DNA of 64,000 nucleotides from Clostridioides difficile CD160. Its GTDB lineage: Bacteria > Bacillota > Clostridia > Peptostreptococcales > Peptostreptococcaceae. The DNA lies in contig NZ_AVHW01000038.1 of assembly GCF_000449425.2 (NCBI RefSeq), positions 1-64,000 on the forward strand. The letters run 5' to 3'. Shown here one piece after another: positions 43,756 to 53,637 of this stretch. The position numbers and the translations under genes are program-made. The notes under the pieces are model-generated. The model saw only the letters and a list, made by a program, of their open reading frames with translations, was not told the DNA's origin and did not search any database. Position 1 is the first letter of the stretch. The number at the start of each line of letters is the position of its first letter.

Positions 43756-45614
43756 TGGAAACAAAAGTATTCAGTGTATGCAAACGACTGTTATCCTATA
43801 TTGTAGGAAGACATAAAGTTTTATTTAGTACAGTTGTTGTATGTATCCTTTTTAGTTCTTGTACGATTGTTATAAGTTCTTTGTTTTTACAAACATTAAT
43901 TGACGATTATATCACTCCACTTTTACTTGAGGATAATCCATCATTTAGTGGGTTATTATATACTATTATTTTAATGGCATGTATTTATATCTTAGGTGTT
44001 GTCGCAACATTTCTCTATAATAGAATTATGGTAAAGATTTCTCAAGGAACTTTGAAAGAAATCAGAGATGATATGTTTGTACATATGCAAAAGCTTCCTA
44101 TTAGTTATTTTGACACTCATACACATGGAGATGTTATGAGTCATTATACGAATGATACAGACACGTTGCGTCAGTTTATTTCACAGGCATTGCCACAATT
44201 TATTTCGGCTATTATTACAGTAGTCGTTATATTGATTTCTATGTTTATAAGTAACGTACCTTTGACAATTTTAGTTTTAATAGTTACAGTCATCATGAGT
44301 ATAACTACTAAAAAAATAGGTGGTGCAAGTGCAAAATATTTTATAAAGCAACAGGAGACATTAGGAAATATTACAGGTTATATTGAAGAAATGATAAATG
44401 GTCAAAAAGTTATTAAGGTATTCTGTCATGAAGAAGATGCAAAACAACAATTTGATAGAAAGAATAAAGATTTATGTTTAGATTCTACGCAAGCAAATAA
44501 ATACGGTAATATACTTATGCCAGCTATTATGCAACTTGGTAATCTGCAATACGTGTTAATTGCTCTTTTTGGAGGTCTTATGGCATTGCATGGTGTAGGC
44601 TCTATTACAGTTGGAATGATTGTGGCTTTCTTAAACTTGTCAAAAACATTTTGTATGCCTGTCTCACAGATTGCACAACAGATTAGTATGATGGCTATGG
44701 CATTTGCAGGAGCAGAACGTATATTTGAATTAATTGATGAAGAACCTGAACAAGATAATGGATATGTTACATCAGTACATGCTAGATTTAATAATGGTGA
44801 AGTGATAGAAACGACTGATAATACAGGTGTGTGGGCATGGAAACATCCTCATCATGATGGTACAATAACGTATACTCCTTTAAAAGGTGATATTCAGTTT
44901 TCTGATGTTGATTTTGGATATACAGAAAAGAAATTAGTACTACAAAACATAGTTCTAGAAGCAACAGCAGGAGAAAAAATAGCATTTGTTGGTGCAACTG
45001 GAGCTGGAAAAACTACCATCACAAATTTGATTAACCGTTTTTATGATTTAGCAGATGGAAAAATTAGATATGATGGTATTAACATCAATAAAATTAAAAA
45101 GACAGATTTACGCCATTCATTGGGTGTTGTTTTACAAGATGTCAACCTATTCACAGGGACAATTATGGATAATATAAGATATGGTAAAATGGATGCTACA
45201 GATAAGGAGTGTATTGAGGCATCTAAATTATCAAATGCACATGATTTTATTACTAGACTGCCAAATGGGTATCAGACTATATTGACGCAAAATGGTGCTA
45301 GTCTTTCACAAGGTCAACGACAACTAATCTCTATTGCTCGTGCAGCAGTTGCAAATCCGCCAGTAATGATTCTTGATGAAGCAACATCTTCTATTGATAC
45401 ACGTACAGAAGCACTGGTACAGCAAGGTATGGATAATCTTATGAAAGGTAGAACTGTCTTTGTAATAGCACATAGATTGTCTACTGTTAGGAATTCAGAT
45501 GCGATTATAGTTCTTGAACAGGGACGTATAATAGAAAGAGGTACACATGATGATTTGATAAATCAAAAAGGTGTTTATTATAGTCTTTATACAGGGGCAT
45601 TTGAGTTGGAATAG
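43755..45614 (+). CDS. Heterodimeric ABC exporter, catalytic subunit
   Basis: A 619-residue exporter half with six transmembrane helices and an ATPase domain. Walker A GATGAGKTT, Walker B MILDEATSSID with the catalytic Glu, and switch IAHRLST are intact, while the signature is LSQGQRQL instead of LSGGQ. Together with the partner this gives one full ATP site and one degenerate site. An insert of about 50 residues (about 340-390, VTSVHARFNNGEVIETTDNT) separates the helices from the ATPase, as in YheH/BmrD-type subunits. The ATG at 43755 overlaps the partner stop; a GTG three bases earlier is the alternative. Confidence 0.88.
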   Translation: METKVFSVCKRLLSYIVGRHKVLFSTVVVCILFSSCTIVISSLFLQTLIDDYITPLLLEDNPSFSGLLYTIILMACIYILGVVATFLYNRIMVKISQGTLKEIRDDMFVHMQKLPISYFDTHTHGDVMSHYTNDTDTLRQFISQALPQFISAIITVVVILISMFISNVPLTILVLIVTVIMSITTKKIGGASAKYFIKQQETLGNITGYIEEMINGQKVIKVFCHEEDAKQQFDRKNKDLCLDSTQANKYGNILMPAIMQLGNLQYVLIALFGGLMALHGVGSITVGMIVAFLNLSKTFCMPVSQIAQQISMMAMAFAGAERIFELIDEEPEQDNGYVTSVHARFNNGEVIETTDNTGVWAWKHPHHDGTITYTPLKGDIQFSDVDFGYTEKKLVLQNIVLEATAGEKIAFVGATGAGKTTITNLINRFYDLADGKIRYDGININKIKKTDLRHSLGVVLQDVNLFTGTIMDNIRYGKMDATDKECIEASKLSNAHDFITRLPNGYQTILTQNGASLSQGQRQLISIARAAVANPPVMILDEATSSIDTRTEALVQQGMDNLMKGRTVFVIAHRLSTVRNSDAIIVLEQGRIIERGTHDDLINQKGVYYSLYTGAFELE

Positions 45615-45897
45615 GATTATGGTGTATAAATTTTCATAAAATATATAGATAAAGCAAGGCACCTTAAGTCATAATATGTGTGCTTTGTTTTATTATTTTA
45701 TGTATGTAATTGTCTATTATTTTTTAGAAGTTTTATTTTTAATGTTTTCTTATATATTTTTACTATATACACTTATTAAATAAGAGTACTGTTATATATT
45801 GGATATATAAGTCATTATTTAAACCTACTTGTTTTATGATATAATATTATAAATATAATTAAGTGAAAATATCTTAATAAAGGAGGAGATTAAATAT

Positions 45898-46986
45898 TTG
45901 GCATCTATACAACAGTATATTAAAAAATATATGTATAAGTATTTCAATAAAGAATTAAACTTACAAGAAAGGCTTTTTTATCTTTTTTGTTTTGCTGGTG
46001 TTATTTGTTCATTTTTAGCTTTTGTTGCAGCTCTTTTTAGTAGTCTTCCTAGTATATCAGTATGGGGTAGTTTTTTTTGTTTTTGTATAATGTCAATATT
46101 GGCAATCTATTCTTTTAAAACAAGATATGTTAATGTAGGACGTGTAGTAATTAATATAGGGCTTAATCTATTTTTATTTCCGACACTCTTTTTTATAAGT
46201 GGGGGAGTAAATAGTGGGATGATACTTTATTTCTTATTGGGGATATGTGTAATATCATTGACACTTGATGGATATAAGAGAATAGTTATGCTGTTTATAT
46301 CTATAATTGTGTATGGAGTATCTATATTTCTAGCATTTAATTATCCTAACCTAATTATATCTATAGGGGAGTCTCGTATATCAGACACAATAAGTAGTTT
46401 TATTATTGTTTCATTGTTTTTAAGTGTAATAATGATAATAGTCTTGCAAGAATATTCTTATGAACGTGATAAAGTATATAAATTAAATGAGAAACTTAAA
46501 AGACAAGCAATTGTAGATGATTTGACGAATTTATATAATAGAAGGTATTTGATACAATATATAACTAGTATATTAGAAAAACCAGTAGAAGATAGGATTT
46601 TATCCATTGTATTATTTGATATAGATGATTTTAAAAAAGTAAATGATAAATATGGTCATCTTTGTGGAAATAAGGTATTGATTAGATTTGGTCAGATTTT
46701 AACTGAAGAAATTGGAAAAGACGGAATTGCTTCAAGGTATGGAGGAGAAGAGTTTATTATTGCAATGCCTAATTTTACAAAAGATAGAGCTATTGAAGTT
46801 GCTGAACGTATTCGTGTTAGAGTTTATAGTGATAAAAGATTGATAGAACTAGTAAATAAGATTACAGTAAGTGGTGGATTAGAAGAGTATACCAGAGATA
46901 TGACTATTGATAAGCTAGTAAATGGAGCTGATAAGAAACTTTATATAGCTAAAAATAATGGAAAGAATAGAATTGTTTTTGAATAA
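45898..46986 (+). CDS. Membrane-bound diguanylate cyclase (GGDEF)
   Basis: A 362-residue enzyme that makes cyclic di-GMP from two GTP. About six N-terminal transmembrane helices (about 28-190) form a sensor of unknown input. The GGDEF domain (about 205-362) has DDLTNLYNRRYL, SIVLFDIDDFKKVNDKYGH and the active loop RYGGEEF (GGEEF at 282-286), so it should be active. The RxxD inhibitory site five residues before the loop is absent (GKDG there). The start is TTG 45898 after AAAGGAGGAG; no ATG fits. It is monocistronic. C. difficile uses cyclic di-GMP to switch between motility and adhesion. Confidence 0.87.
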   Translation: MASIQQYIKKYMYKYFNKELNLQERLFYLFCFAGVICSFLAFVAALFSSLPSISVWGSFFCFCIMSILAIYSFKTRYVNVGRVVINIGLNLFLFPTLFFISGGVNSGMILYFLLGICVISLTLDGYKRIVMLFISIIVYGVSIFLAFNYPNLIISIGESRISDTISSFIIVSLFLSVIMIIVLQEYSYERDKVYKLNEKLKRQAIVDDLTNLYNRRYLIQYITSILEKPVEDRILSIVLFDIDDFKKVNDKYGHLCGNKVLIRFGQILTEEIGKDGIASRYGGEEFIIAMPNFTKDRAIEVAERIRVRVYSDKRLIELVNKITVSGGLEEYTRDMTIDKLVNGADKKLYIAKNNGKNRIVFE

Positions 46987-47059
46987 TTATAATAATTATG
47001 TAGTCACTAATTACTATCGAAATATATATGTGTTTATGACTTATATTTGGAAAATTTAT

Positions 47060-47082
47060 GCCACTTGAAGTGGCTATTTTTC
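47060..47082 (+). terminator. Intrinsic terminator
   Basis: GCCACTT-G-AAGTGGC followed by TATTTTTC, 75 bases after the diguanylate cyclase gene. Confidence 0.75.
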
Positions 47083-47169
47083 TGTTTATTTTTAATAGTT
47101 TTATTTATTTTAAATATAACAATTCTATATGATTTTCGATAAAAATGAAAATTGTCACATAATATAAGT

Positions 47170-47207
47170 AAAAGTCATCTACTTTATTTGAAAATAGATG
47201 ACTTTTA
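47170..47207. terminator. Terminator, probably for the ArsR gene
   Basis: AAAAGTCATCTACTTT (47170-47185) pairs with AAAATAGATGACTTTT (47191-47206). It is symmetric, so it can serve the minus-strand ArsR gene that ends at 47256. Confidence 0.75.
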
Positions 47208-47255
47208 TAAAAATATTCTAATACTTAAGTATGTTAAGTCTGTTTTTATTGAACA

Positions 47256-47609
47256 TTATTCTTTTTCACATATATGTTCTAAGGATACCTCAAGTATTCC
47301 TTTGATGTGGCTATCATCTAATGAATAAAAAACAAGCTTACCTGATTTTCTTGATTTAATTAATTTAGCAGTTTTAAGTGTTTTTAACTGATGAGAAACC
47401 GCTGATTTTGTCATATTTAAGAGAGACGCAAGATCTCCTACACACATTTCATTTTCTAAAAGTGCCCACAATAATTGAATTCTTGTTCCATCTCCCATAA
47501 TTTTAAAAAAATCAGATAAATCATATAGTAAATTCAATTTTGGCATTTTTTTTGATGTTTTTTCTACTAAATCGGTGTGTATGGCTTCACAATCACATTT
47601 TCTTTCCAT
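47256..47609 (-). CDS. ArsR/SmtB-family metal-responsive repressor (CadC-like)
   Basis: A 117-residue repressor. The N-terminal CDCEAIH and the ELCVGDLA-type segment (NEMCVGDLASLLNMTKSAVS) match CadC, where Cys residues at both places bind Cd, Pb or Zn. The wing YSLDDSHIKGILEVSLEH carries possible His/Asp ligands of the C-terminal zinc site. Metal binding releases the operator. The ATG at 47609 follows GGAGGTAC; the ATG at 47624 precedes it. It is divergent from an HMA protein and a P1B-ATPase, which it should repress. Confidence 0.88.
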   Translation of the reverse strand: MERKCDCEAIHTDLVEKTSKKMPKLNLLYDLSDFFKIMGDGTRIQLLWALLENEMCVGDLASLLNMTKSAVSHQLKTLKTAKLIKSRKSGKLVFYSLDDSHIKGILEVSLEHICEKE

Positions 47610-47706
47610 AGCATGTACCTCCATAGTTGTAATTATAATTGATTACTTGTTCAATTGTCAAATAAATAGGCTATCTTTAAGAACATTTAAAATGTCTAAT
47701 CGGGAC

Positions 47707-47765
47707 TTGACGATTGAATATATGTTCAACTATAATTTAATCAATAGTTGAATAGTTGAACAACT
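47707..47765 (+). promoter_or_regulatory. Metal-efflux promoter with ArsR-type operator
   Basis: TTGACG (47707-47712) and TATAAT (47731-47736) have an 18-base spacer. The inverted repeat TTCAACTAT (47725-47733) / ATAGTTGAA (47745-47753) overlaps the -10, and a second GTTGAAC/ATAGTTGAAC copy follows. AT-rich dyads of this kind are typical CadC/SmtB operators. Confidence 0.65.
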
Positions 47766-47792
47766 ATTAGATTTTGAAAGGAGGAGTTTCTG

Positions 47793-48014
47793 ATGAGGAA
47801 AAAATTTGATTTAATTGATTTAGACTGTGCTAACTGTGCAGCTAAAATGGAAAATGCTGCTTCAAAGATTGAGGGTGTTAATTCTGTGAATTTTAGTTTT
47901 ATGACACAAAAAATGACACTAGATGCAGAAGATGCAAGTTTTGATGAGATTCTACAGAAAATCATTAAAGTATGTAAAAAAGTTGAACCTGATTGCGAAA
48001 TTGTAATCAAGTAA
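47793..48014 (+). CDS. Heavy-metal-associated (HMA) domain protein
   Basis: A 73-residue ferredoxin-like HMA domain with the metal-binding loop LDCANCAAKME (CxxC) near residues 11-15. It is equivalent to the N-terminal domain of Zn/Cd P1B-ATPases, here encoded separately 21 bases before an ATPase that lacks that domain. It probably delivers metal to the pump or regulates it. A strong AAAGGAGGAG precedes the start. Confidence 0.85.
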   Translation: MRKKFDLIDLDCANCAAKMENAASKIEGVNSVNFSFMTQKMTLDAEDASFDEILQKIIKVCKKVEPDCEIVIK

Positions 48015-48035
48015 TCAGCTACTGGGAGGAAACAT

Positions 48036-49898
48036 ATGAGTAAGAAGTTAAAGAATTTACGTTGCCGAATATTCATAAGTTTCATCGTTTTCTTAGGTGC
48101 TATTACTATGCCAATGAATAATACAATTCAGTTTGTATTATTCTTGGTAGCTTATTTAATTGTTGGTGGCGATATTATAAAGAAAGCTGTTACCAATATA
48201 GGGCATGGCCAAGTATTCGATGAAAATTTCTTAATGGTGTTAGCAACAATTGGAGCATTTGTAACCAAAGACTATCCAGAAGCTTTTATGGTAATGTGGC
48301 TATATCAAATTGGAGAATGGTTTCAACAATATGCGGTTGGTCGTTCAAGAGAATCAATTACAGAATTAATGAATATTCGTCCTGATTATGCAAATGTTGA
48401 AAAAAATGGTTATTTAGTTAAAGTAGACCCAGAAGATGTTTCTTTAGGAGAATTGATTGTAATTAAACCAGGTGAAAAAATACCACTTGATGGAATCATA
48501 GTAAAAGGAAATAGTTTAGTTGATACATCTGCTTTGACAGGAGAATCAGTTCCTAGAGAGGTAGAGATAGGAACTGAAATATTAAGTGGTTGTATAAATA
48601 AAACAGGATTAATTACCATAAAAGTAACAAAAGAATTCGGTGAATCAACAGTGTCTAAAATACTACAACTTGTAGAAAATGCAAGTAGTAAAAAAGCAAA
48701 AACTGAAAATTTCATTACTAAATTTGCTAGATACTATACACCTATCGTTGTTGTTGCGGCTGTGTGTCTTGCGTTCTTACCACCTTTATTTATTGAGGGT
48801 GCAGAATTTGCAGATTACATTCATAGGGCTTGTTCATTCTTAGTAATTTCATGCCCTTGTGCATTGGTTATTTCTGTACCACTAGGATTTTTTGGTGGGA
48901 TAGGTGGAGCATCTAAGCATGGCATTTTGATTAAGGGTAGTAATTATCTTGAAACTTTATCAAAGACTGGAACAATCGTATTTGATAAGACTGGTACATT
49001 GACAAAGGGTTCATTTGAAGTGACAGAAATAGTTCCTGTAGATGTTGAAAAAGCTACATTACTTGAAATAGCTGCTTATGCTGAAAGTTACTCAAATCAT
49101 CCAATTGCTGAATCTCTAAAGAAAGCATATGGAAAAGAAATTTTATCAACAAGAATTAGTGATGCCTCGGAAATTTCAGGTAATGGAGTATTTATTAAAT
49201 TTGATGGTGTAGAAGTGTATGCTGGTAATGAAAAACTTATGAGGAAAGCTAAAATTAAAATACCAGTTTCAAAATCTGTTGGCACTGTTGTTCATGTTGC
49301 TCTTAATGGAAAATATATTGGTTATATTCTTATTGCAGATGAAATCAAAGAAGAAGCAAAGCAAGCTATTCACGATTTAAAAGAAATTAATAAGGTAAGT
49401 CAAACTGTTATGTTAACTGGTGACAATAAGGCTGTTGCTGAATCTGTTGCCAATAAATTAGGCATTGATACTGTCTATTCTCAATTGTTACCAGCAGACA
49501 AGGTAAAACAAGTTGAACATCTTTTAAACAATAAAGTAGATAATACTTCTCTTGCATTTGTAGGAGATGGAATAAATGATGCACCAGTGCTTACTCGTGC
49601 TGATATAGGTATTGCTATGGGGGGATTAGGCTCAGATGCTGCTATTGAAGCGGCAGATATTGTCATTATGGATGATAAAATCACAAAAATCAATTCTGCA
49701 ATATATATATCAAAGAGAACACTAAAAATTGTGAAACAGAATATTATCTTTGCTTTAGGAATTAAAGCAATTGTATTAATTCTAGGTGCTTTTGGGATGG
49801 CTGAAATGATGGAAGCTGTATTTGCTGATGTTGGTGTTTCTTTCATTGCCATACTTAATTCAATGAGAGCGTTGAGAGTTAATAACTTTAAAAATTAA
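48036..49898 (+). CDS. P1B-type heavy-metal ATPase (Zn/Cd/Pb exporter, CadA/ZntA-like)
   Basis: A 620-residue cation pump. The channel motif SCPCALVISVPLGFFGG in helix 6, actuator TGES, phosphorylation motif DKTGTLTKG, SxHP-type HP locus (SNHPIAESL) and hinge GDGINDAPVL are all intact. The SCPCALVIS-VP form and the helix-8 region with DVGVS favour the Zn2+/Cd2+/Pb2+ subgroup over copper. There is no N-terminal metal-binding domain; that is the separate upstream HMA gene. With the divergent ArsR repressor this is a complete efflux module. Confidence 0.9.
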   Translation: MSKKLKNLRCRIFISFIVFLGAITMPMNNTIQFVLFLVAYLIVGGDIIKKAVTNIGHGQVFDENFLMVLATIGAFVTKDYPEAFMVMWLYQIGEWFQQYAVGRSRESITELMNIRPDYANVEKNGYLVKVDPEDVSLGELIVIKPGEKIPLDGIIVKGNSLVDTSALTGESVPREVEIGTEILSGCINKTGLITIKVTKEFGESTVSKILQLVENASSKKAKTENFITKFARYYTPIVVVAAVCLAFLPPLFIEGAEFADYIHRACSFLVISCPCALVISVPLGFFGGIGGASKHGILIKGSNYLETLSKTGTIVFDKTGTLTKGSFEVTEIVPVDVEKATLLEIAAYAESYSNHPIAESLKKAYGKEILSTRISDASEISGNGVFIKFDGVEVYAGNEKLMRKAKIKIPVSKSVGTVVHVALNGKYIGYILIADEIKEEAKQAIHDLKEINKVSQTVMLTGDNKAVAESVANKLGIDTVYSQLLPADKVKQVEHLLNNKVDNTSLAFVGDGINDAPVLTRADIGIAMGGLGSDAAIEAADIVIMDDKITKINSAIYISKRTLKIVKQNIIFALGIKAIVLILGAFGMAEMMEAVFADVGVSFIAILNSMRALRVNNFKN

Positions 49899-50015
49899 AG
49901 CTAATATTGAATGAATGACTTGTGAACATTATGTAAAAGATGATGTAGGGACTTCTGATGAAGAAGACAAAATCAAGGAAATCATGTTACTTTTCAACGT
50001 GATGACGAAGTAATT

Positions 50016-50056
50016 AGCAGGGCGTATCCTTATGGTATGTCTTGCTCTCTTTTACA
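50016..50056 (+). terminator. Probable terminator
   Basis: AGCAGGGCGTATCC and GGTATGTCTTGCT pair with several G-T pairs around TTAT, followed by CTCTTTT. The sequence between it and the ATPase stop (49899-50015) looks non-coding. Confidence 0.5.
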
Positions 50057-50185
50057 GCAAAAAATTAATGGCTTTTTAGGACTATTTAATGTAGGTGTGT
50101 AACTGATTTATATGAACATACTCTATATAATAGTTATGGTTAAGCTAAAAAAGCATAATACAATATGTAAGAAAGAGATGAGGAA

Positions 50186-51079
50186 ATGGATAAAAATAGA
50201 TATTCAAGTAGTATGAATGAAACGACGATTTATAAAGTTTTTTCGGGCATAGAACTTATATATAACAATTACAATGTATCTAATTTTAATTTAGATGGTC
50301 AAGATAAAAATAATGTATTAGAAATAAGCTATTGTCTTAAAGGTAGAGTTGAGTGTGAACTTAAAGATGGAACTTATTTATATTTAGGTGAAGGAGATTT
50401 GGGGATTAATATGTTGGATAATCCTGTAGAAGCTATGAATTTTCCACTAGAACATTATGAGGGAATATCTGTAAATTTATACTTAGATACTTTGAGTAAA
50501 CATCTTCCTGAAATATTAGAAAATGATTCTGTAGATATTTATAGCATCAAGGATAAATTTTGTATGGATGATGGATGCTTTGTTATGAGAGCCACAAAAC
50601 AGATAGAACATCTATTTTATGAATTATATAAAATTCCTGATGATATTAAAGAAGCACATTTGAAAATGAAGGTTATAGAGTTACTTTTGTCTATGAGTGT
50701 TTTAAATAAACCACATGATGAGAAAAAAGAAAATTATTATAAATATCATGTAAAAACCATTAAACAGATACAAGATTACATAACGAAAAATTATGCAGAG
50801 CGATATACTATTGATGAATTATCTAAAAAGTATTTTATTAGCCTAACAACCTTAAAAGTCTACTTCAAGGAAGTTTACGGAATGACAATTGTGAAATACA
50901 TGAAAAATTACAGAATGAAAAAGGCTACAGAATTACTAAGAGATACAAGTAGTTCAATTTCTGACATAGCACTTGCAGTCAGCTATGAAAGTCAAAGTAA
51001 ATTTGCAATAACATTCAAGGAAGTCTATGGAATGAGTCCTTTGGAGTATAGAAGAAAGGTTCTATTAGAACTGGACTAA
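50186..51079 (+). CDS. AraC-family transcriptional regulator
   Basis: A 297-residue regulator. The N-terminal half (about 1-175) is a cupin-like ligand domain (EISYCLKGRVECELKDGTYL). The C-terminal 100 residues hold two HTH motifs: YTIDELSKKYFISLTTLKVYF and SISDIALAVSYESQSKFAITFK, ending in the family signature GMSPLEYRR. Such regulators usually activate neighbours. It lies 21 bases before a MATE efflux gene in the same direction, so it probably activates that pump in response to its substrate. Confidence 0.87.
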   Translation: MDKNRYSSSMNETTIYKVFSGIELIYNNYNVSNFNLDGQDKNNVLEISYCLKGRVECELKDGTYLYLGEGDLGINMLDNPVEAMNFPLEHYEGISVNLYLDTLSKHLPEILENDSVDIYSIKDKFCMDDGCFVMRATKQIEHLFYELYKIPDDIKEAHLKMKVIELLLSMSVLNKPHDEKKENYYKYHVKTIKQIQDYITKNYAERYTIDELSKKYFISLTTLKVYFKEVYGMTIVKYMKNYRMKKATELLRDTSSSISDIALAVSYESQSKFAITFKEVYGMSPLEYRRKVLLELD

Positions 51080-51100
51080 AATAAAAAGGAGGATATATTT

Positions 51101-52462
51101 ATGAACGAAAAAAATGACACACGTACACGATTACTTACAGAAAGTCCATTAAAATTAATGTTTTCACTAAGTATTCCTGGCATTATTGGCATGGTGGTGG
51201 TTGCTTTGTACAATATGATGGATGCTATATTTGTTGGACAGCTAGTGAGTTCAACTGCAATGGGAGCTGTAAGTGTTTCTTACCCACTTACATTAATCAA
51301 TGGAGGTGTCTCTACACTTGTAGGAGTGGGTTCGGCTTCTATATTATCAAGAGCAATTGGTAAGAAAGATAAAGCGATATTAAATAAGATAATGGGAAAT
51401 CTTGTTATGATGATTACAATTTTATCAATCATTATAACTATTATAGGTATGTGTTTTACACGTCAATTATTGCAATTTAGCCGTGTAGAGGGAGAGATGC
51501 TTACTCAGGCTGAAAGTTATTTGAAAATCATTTTTGCTGGTTCATTGTTTATCAATTTCACTCAAAGTTCTAATATGGTTATGCGTGGACAAGGGTTATT
51601 GAAAAAAGCAATGGTAATAATTGCAAGTGGTTCGATTTTGAATATCATTTTAGACCCTATCTTCATTACTTATTTTAATCAATATGGAATGGGAATTCAA
51701 GGTGCTGCCTATGCTACTTTAGTGTCTCAAATTGTACAGTTTTGTATCAGTATGTTGTACTTTACAAGAAAAAGTGAAGGTATAAAAATCAAAAGATTGA
51801 AACTAGAATGGGATATTATTCCTGAAATTTGTTCTGTTGGTATTTCTGCTATGTTAATGCAAGTAATGACATTAGTGCAACAAACAGTTATATTTAATAT
51901 AGGCTCACGATACGGTGGAGAAAGCGCATATATTTTATTAGGAGCTGCACTACGTGTACAAAATTTTGCATTTGTTCCATTATGGGGGATGAGTCAAGGT
52001 TTCCAACCAGTTGTAGGTACAAATTATGGTGCTAAAAATTATAGTAGAACAATTAAATTAACAAAAGTATTTGTGCTTAGTGCAATTGTATTATCATTAT
52101 GCTTCTTCTTACCAATACAAATTATTCCTGAAAAAATCCTTTCTTTATTTATTACAGAAAATGATATTGTTACACAAGGTGTTAGCAACTTTAGACTTAT
52201 GTTCTCCACATACAGTGCATTAGCAGTTTTCATCATGATTGTTACGTTATTTCAGTCTTTAGGTACAGCTAGCAAAGCGAGTATGCTTGTGATGTTAAGA
52301 CAAATAATTTTATTCATTCCTGCGGTTATTTTATTTCCTATGATAGCAAATTTAGGAGAAACTGGAGTGTGGCTTGCTATTGCACTGGTTGATTGTTTTG
52401 TGGGGGTATTATGCTTATTCATGATGTTTAAGGAATTTAGGAAATTAAAAAAATTGGCATAA
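51101..52462 (+). CDS. MATE-family multidrug efflux protein
   Basis: A 453-residue protein with 12 helices in two homologous halves. LSIPGIIGMVVVALYNMMDAIFVG is the usual MATE opening, and FNQYGMGIQGAAYATLVSQ and WGMSQGFQPVVGTNYGA are conserved MATE loops. Relatives of the MepA type export drugs and cationic dyes using a Na+ or proton gradient. AAAAGGAGG precedes the start. It is co-transcribed with the AraC regulator. Confidence 0.88.
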   Translation: MNEKNDTRTRLLTESPLKLMFSLSIPGIIGMVVVALYNMMDAIFVGQLVSSTAMGAVSVSYPLTLINGGVSTLVGVGSASILSRAIGKKDKAILNKIMGNLVMMITILSIIITIIGMCFTRQLLQFSRVEGEMLTQAESYLKIIFAGSLFINFTQSSNMVMRGQGLLKKAMVIIASGSILNIILDPIFITYFNQYGMGIQGAAYATLVSQIVQFCISMLYFTRKSEGIKIKRLKLEWDIIPEICSVGISAMLMQVMTLVQQTVIFNIGSRYGGESAYILLGAALRVQNFAFVPLWGMSQGFQPVVGTNYGAKNYSRTIKLTKVFVLSAIVLSLCFFLPIQIIPEKILSLFITENDIVTQGVSNFRLMFSTYSALAVFIMIVTLFQSLGTASKASMLVMLRQIILFIPAVILFPMIANLGETGVWLAIALVDCFVGVLCLFMMFKEFRKLKKLA

Positions 52463-52830
52463 AACTGATATGGAGGGCGTGATATGAAGTATTTGAATAA
52501 ACATTAGATACATAGTATGAATAAACAGATAACAAAAGCACAGGGAATTTATGTGCTACAGATGAATATATTATCAAAATAAATAAATCTACCTTGAAAT
52601 AGTAAAAAGACTTGTGCCATATTATTATATGCTTTGCAAGTCTTTACTGCTATTTATTTTTAAATATTTTTCATCTTAATTACACATTTAATTATATTAA
52701 AATGCTATAGAAAGTTAAAAAAGAGCTACAAGAGAAAAATAAAATAATGGGCTTCCAAGAAAGAAAAAACAGAACTTTGTGACACCGATATATTGCTTTC
52801 AATTTTGAGTATAAAGATAAATAAAAGTTA
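52463..52830. other. Spacer after the MATE gene
   Basis: It holds a terminator (AAAGACTTG 52606-52614 with CAAGTCTTT 52637-52645). The rest is AT-rich without a recognisable gene. Confidence 0.5.
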
Positions 52831-52831
52831 A

Positions 52832-52861
52832 TTGACATACATGCTGTACGCATGTTACTAT
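52832..52861 (+). promoter_or_regulatory. Promoter with inverted repeat upstream of the alkylation-repair gene
   Basis: TTGACA (52832-52837) and TACTAT (52856-52861) are 18 bases apart. The inverted repeat ACATGC-TGTAC-GCATGT (about 52838-52854) fills the spacer. The TetR gene at the end of the same operon is the likely binder. Confidence 0.6.
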
Positions 52862-52890
52862 AAAAATAAACTTTATAGGAGTAAAACATT

Positions 52891-53619
52891 ATGAAACATA
52901 AAGAACATTATGATGACCACTATGTTTTAGAAATTTCTGAAAAACTATCCTCCGTAATGCCAAGTTTTAACTCAAAAGCATTTTCTGGTGACTTAATCGG
53001 TCAACTTGATGACAAGGAATTATTTGCACGATTTGATTGTATAGTAGACTCAATGCAAAAAAATATGGGGACTGATTATTCGAATAGTATTCATGCTTTT
53101 TACAACATGTTAGGGCCAGAGTTAACTAAACCAGAAGGAATGTTTAGCTTTGGCTGGTGGTTGTGGCCTATTGGCAGATATGTCGAACGTTATGGAAATG
53201 AAAATTGGAAAATATCTTTATCATTTTTGAAAGAATTGACAAAACGGTTTACAGGTGAGTATGCTATTCGCTCCTTGCTGAAAGAACATCCAAGAGAAGT
53301 GATGGACGAGTTGATTGTATGGACACATGATGATAATGTGCATGTGCGTAGATTGGCAAGTGAAGGTGTTAGGATTCGTTTGCCATGGTCAGAAAAATTG
53401 CTTGTAGCATTAGAAGAGTTTGAACGATATGTAGAAATTCTTACCAACCTTAAAGATGACCCAGAAAAATTTGTTCAAAAGAGTGTTGGTAACAATTTGA
53501 ATGACTTGTATAAGGAATCGCCAGAGAAAGCAGAATACATTATCGAACAGTGGCGAAAATCATCTTCAAGTGACATGCAAGAATGGATTATCAAGCATGG
53601 TATGAGAAATCAAAAATAG
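52891..53619 (+). CDS. DNA alkylation repair HEAT-repeat protein (AlkC/AlkD-like)
   Basis: A 242-residue all-helical protein. Helix pairs with WWLWPIGRYVERYG, RFTGEYAIRSLLKEHPREVM, DNVHVRRLASEGVRIRLPW and DPEKFVQKSVGNNLNDLYKE are typical of the HEAT-like AlkC/AlkD glycosylases. These excise positively charged alkylated bases such as 7-methylguanine and 3-methyladenine. The RRLASEG and VGNNLNDL segments are family hallmarks. The TAGGAG site is followed by ATG 52891. A VOC fragment and a TetR gene follow in the same direction. Confidence 0.8.
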   Translation: MKHKEHYDDHYVLEISEKLSSVMPSFNSKAFSGDLIGQLDDKELFARFDCIVDSMQKNMGTDYSNSIHAFYNMLGPELTKPEGMFSFGWWLWPIGRYVERYGNENWKISLSFLKELTKRFTGEYAIRSLLKEHPREVMDELIVWTHDDNVHVRRLASEGVRIRLPWSEKLLVALEEFERYVEILTNLKDDPEKFVQKSVGNNLNDLYKESPEKAEYIIEQWRKSSSSDMQEWIIKHGMRNQK

Positions 53620-53637
53620 AGAGGTGTTTTTAGTATA

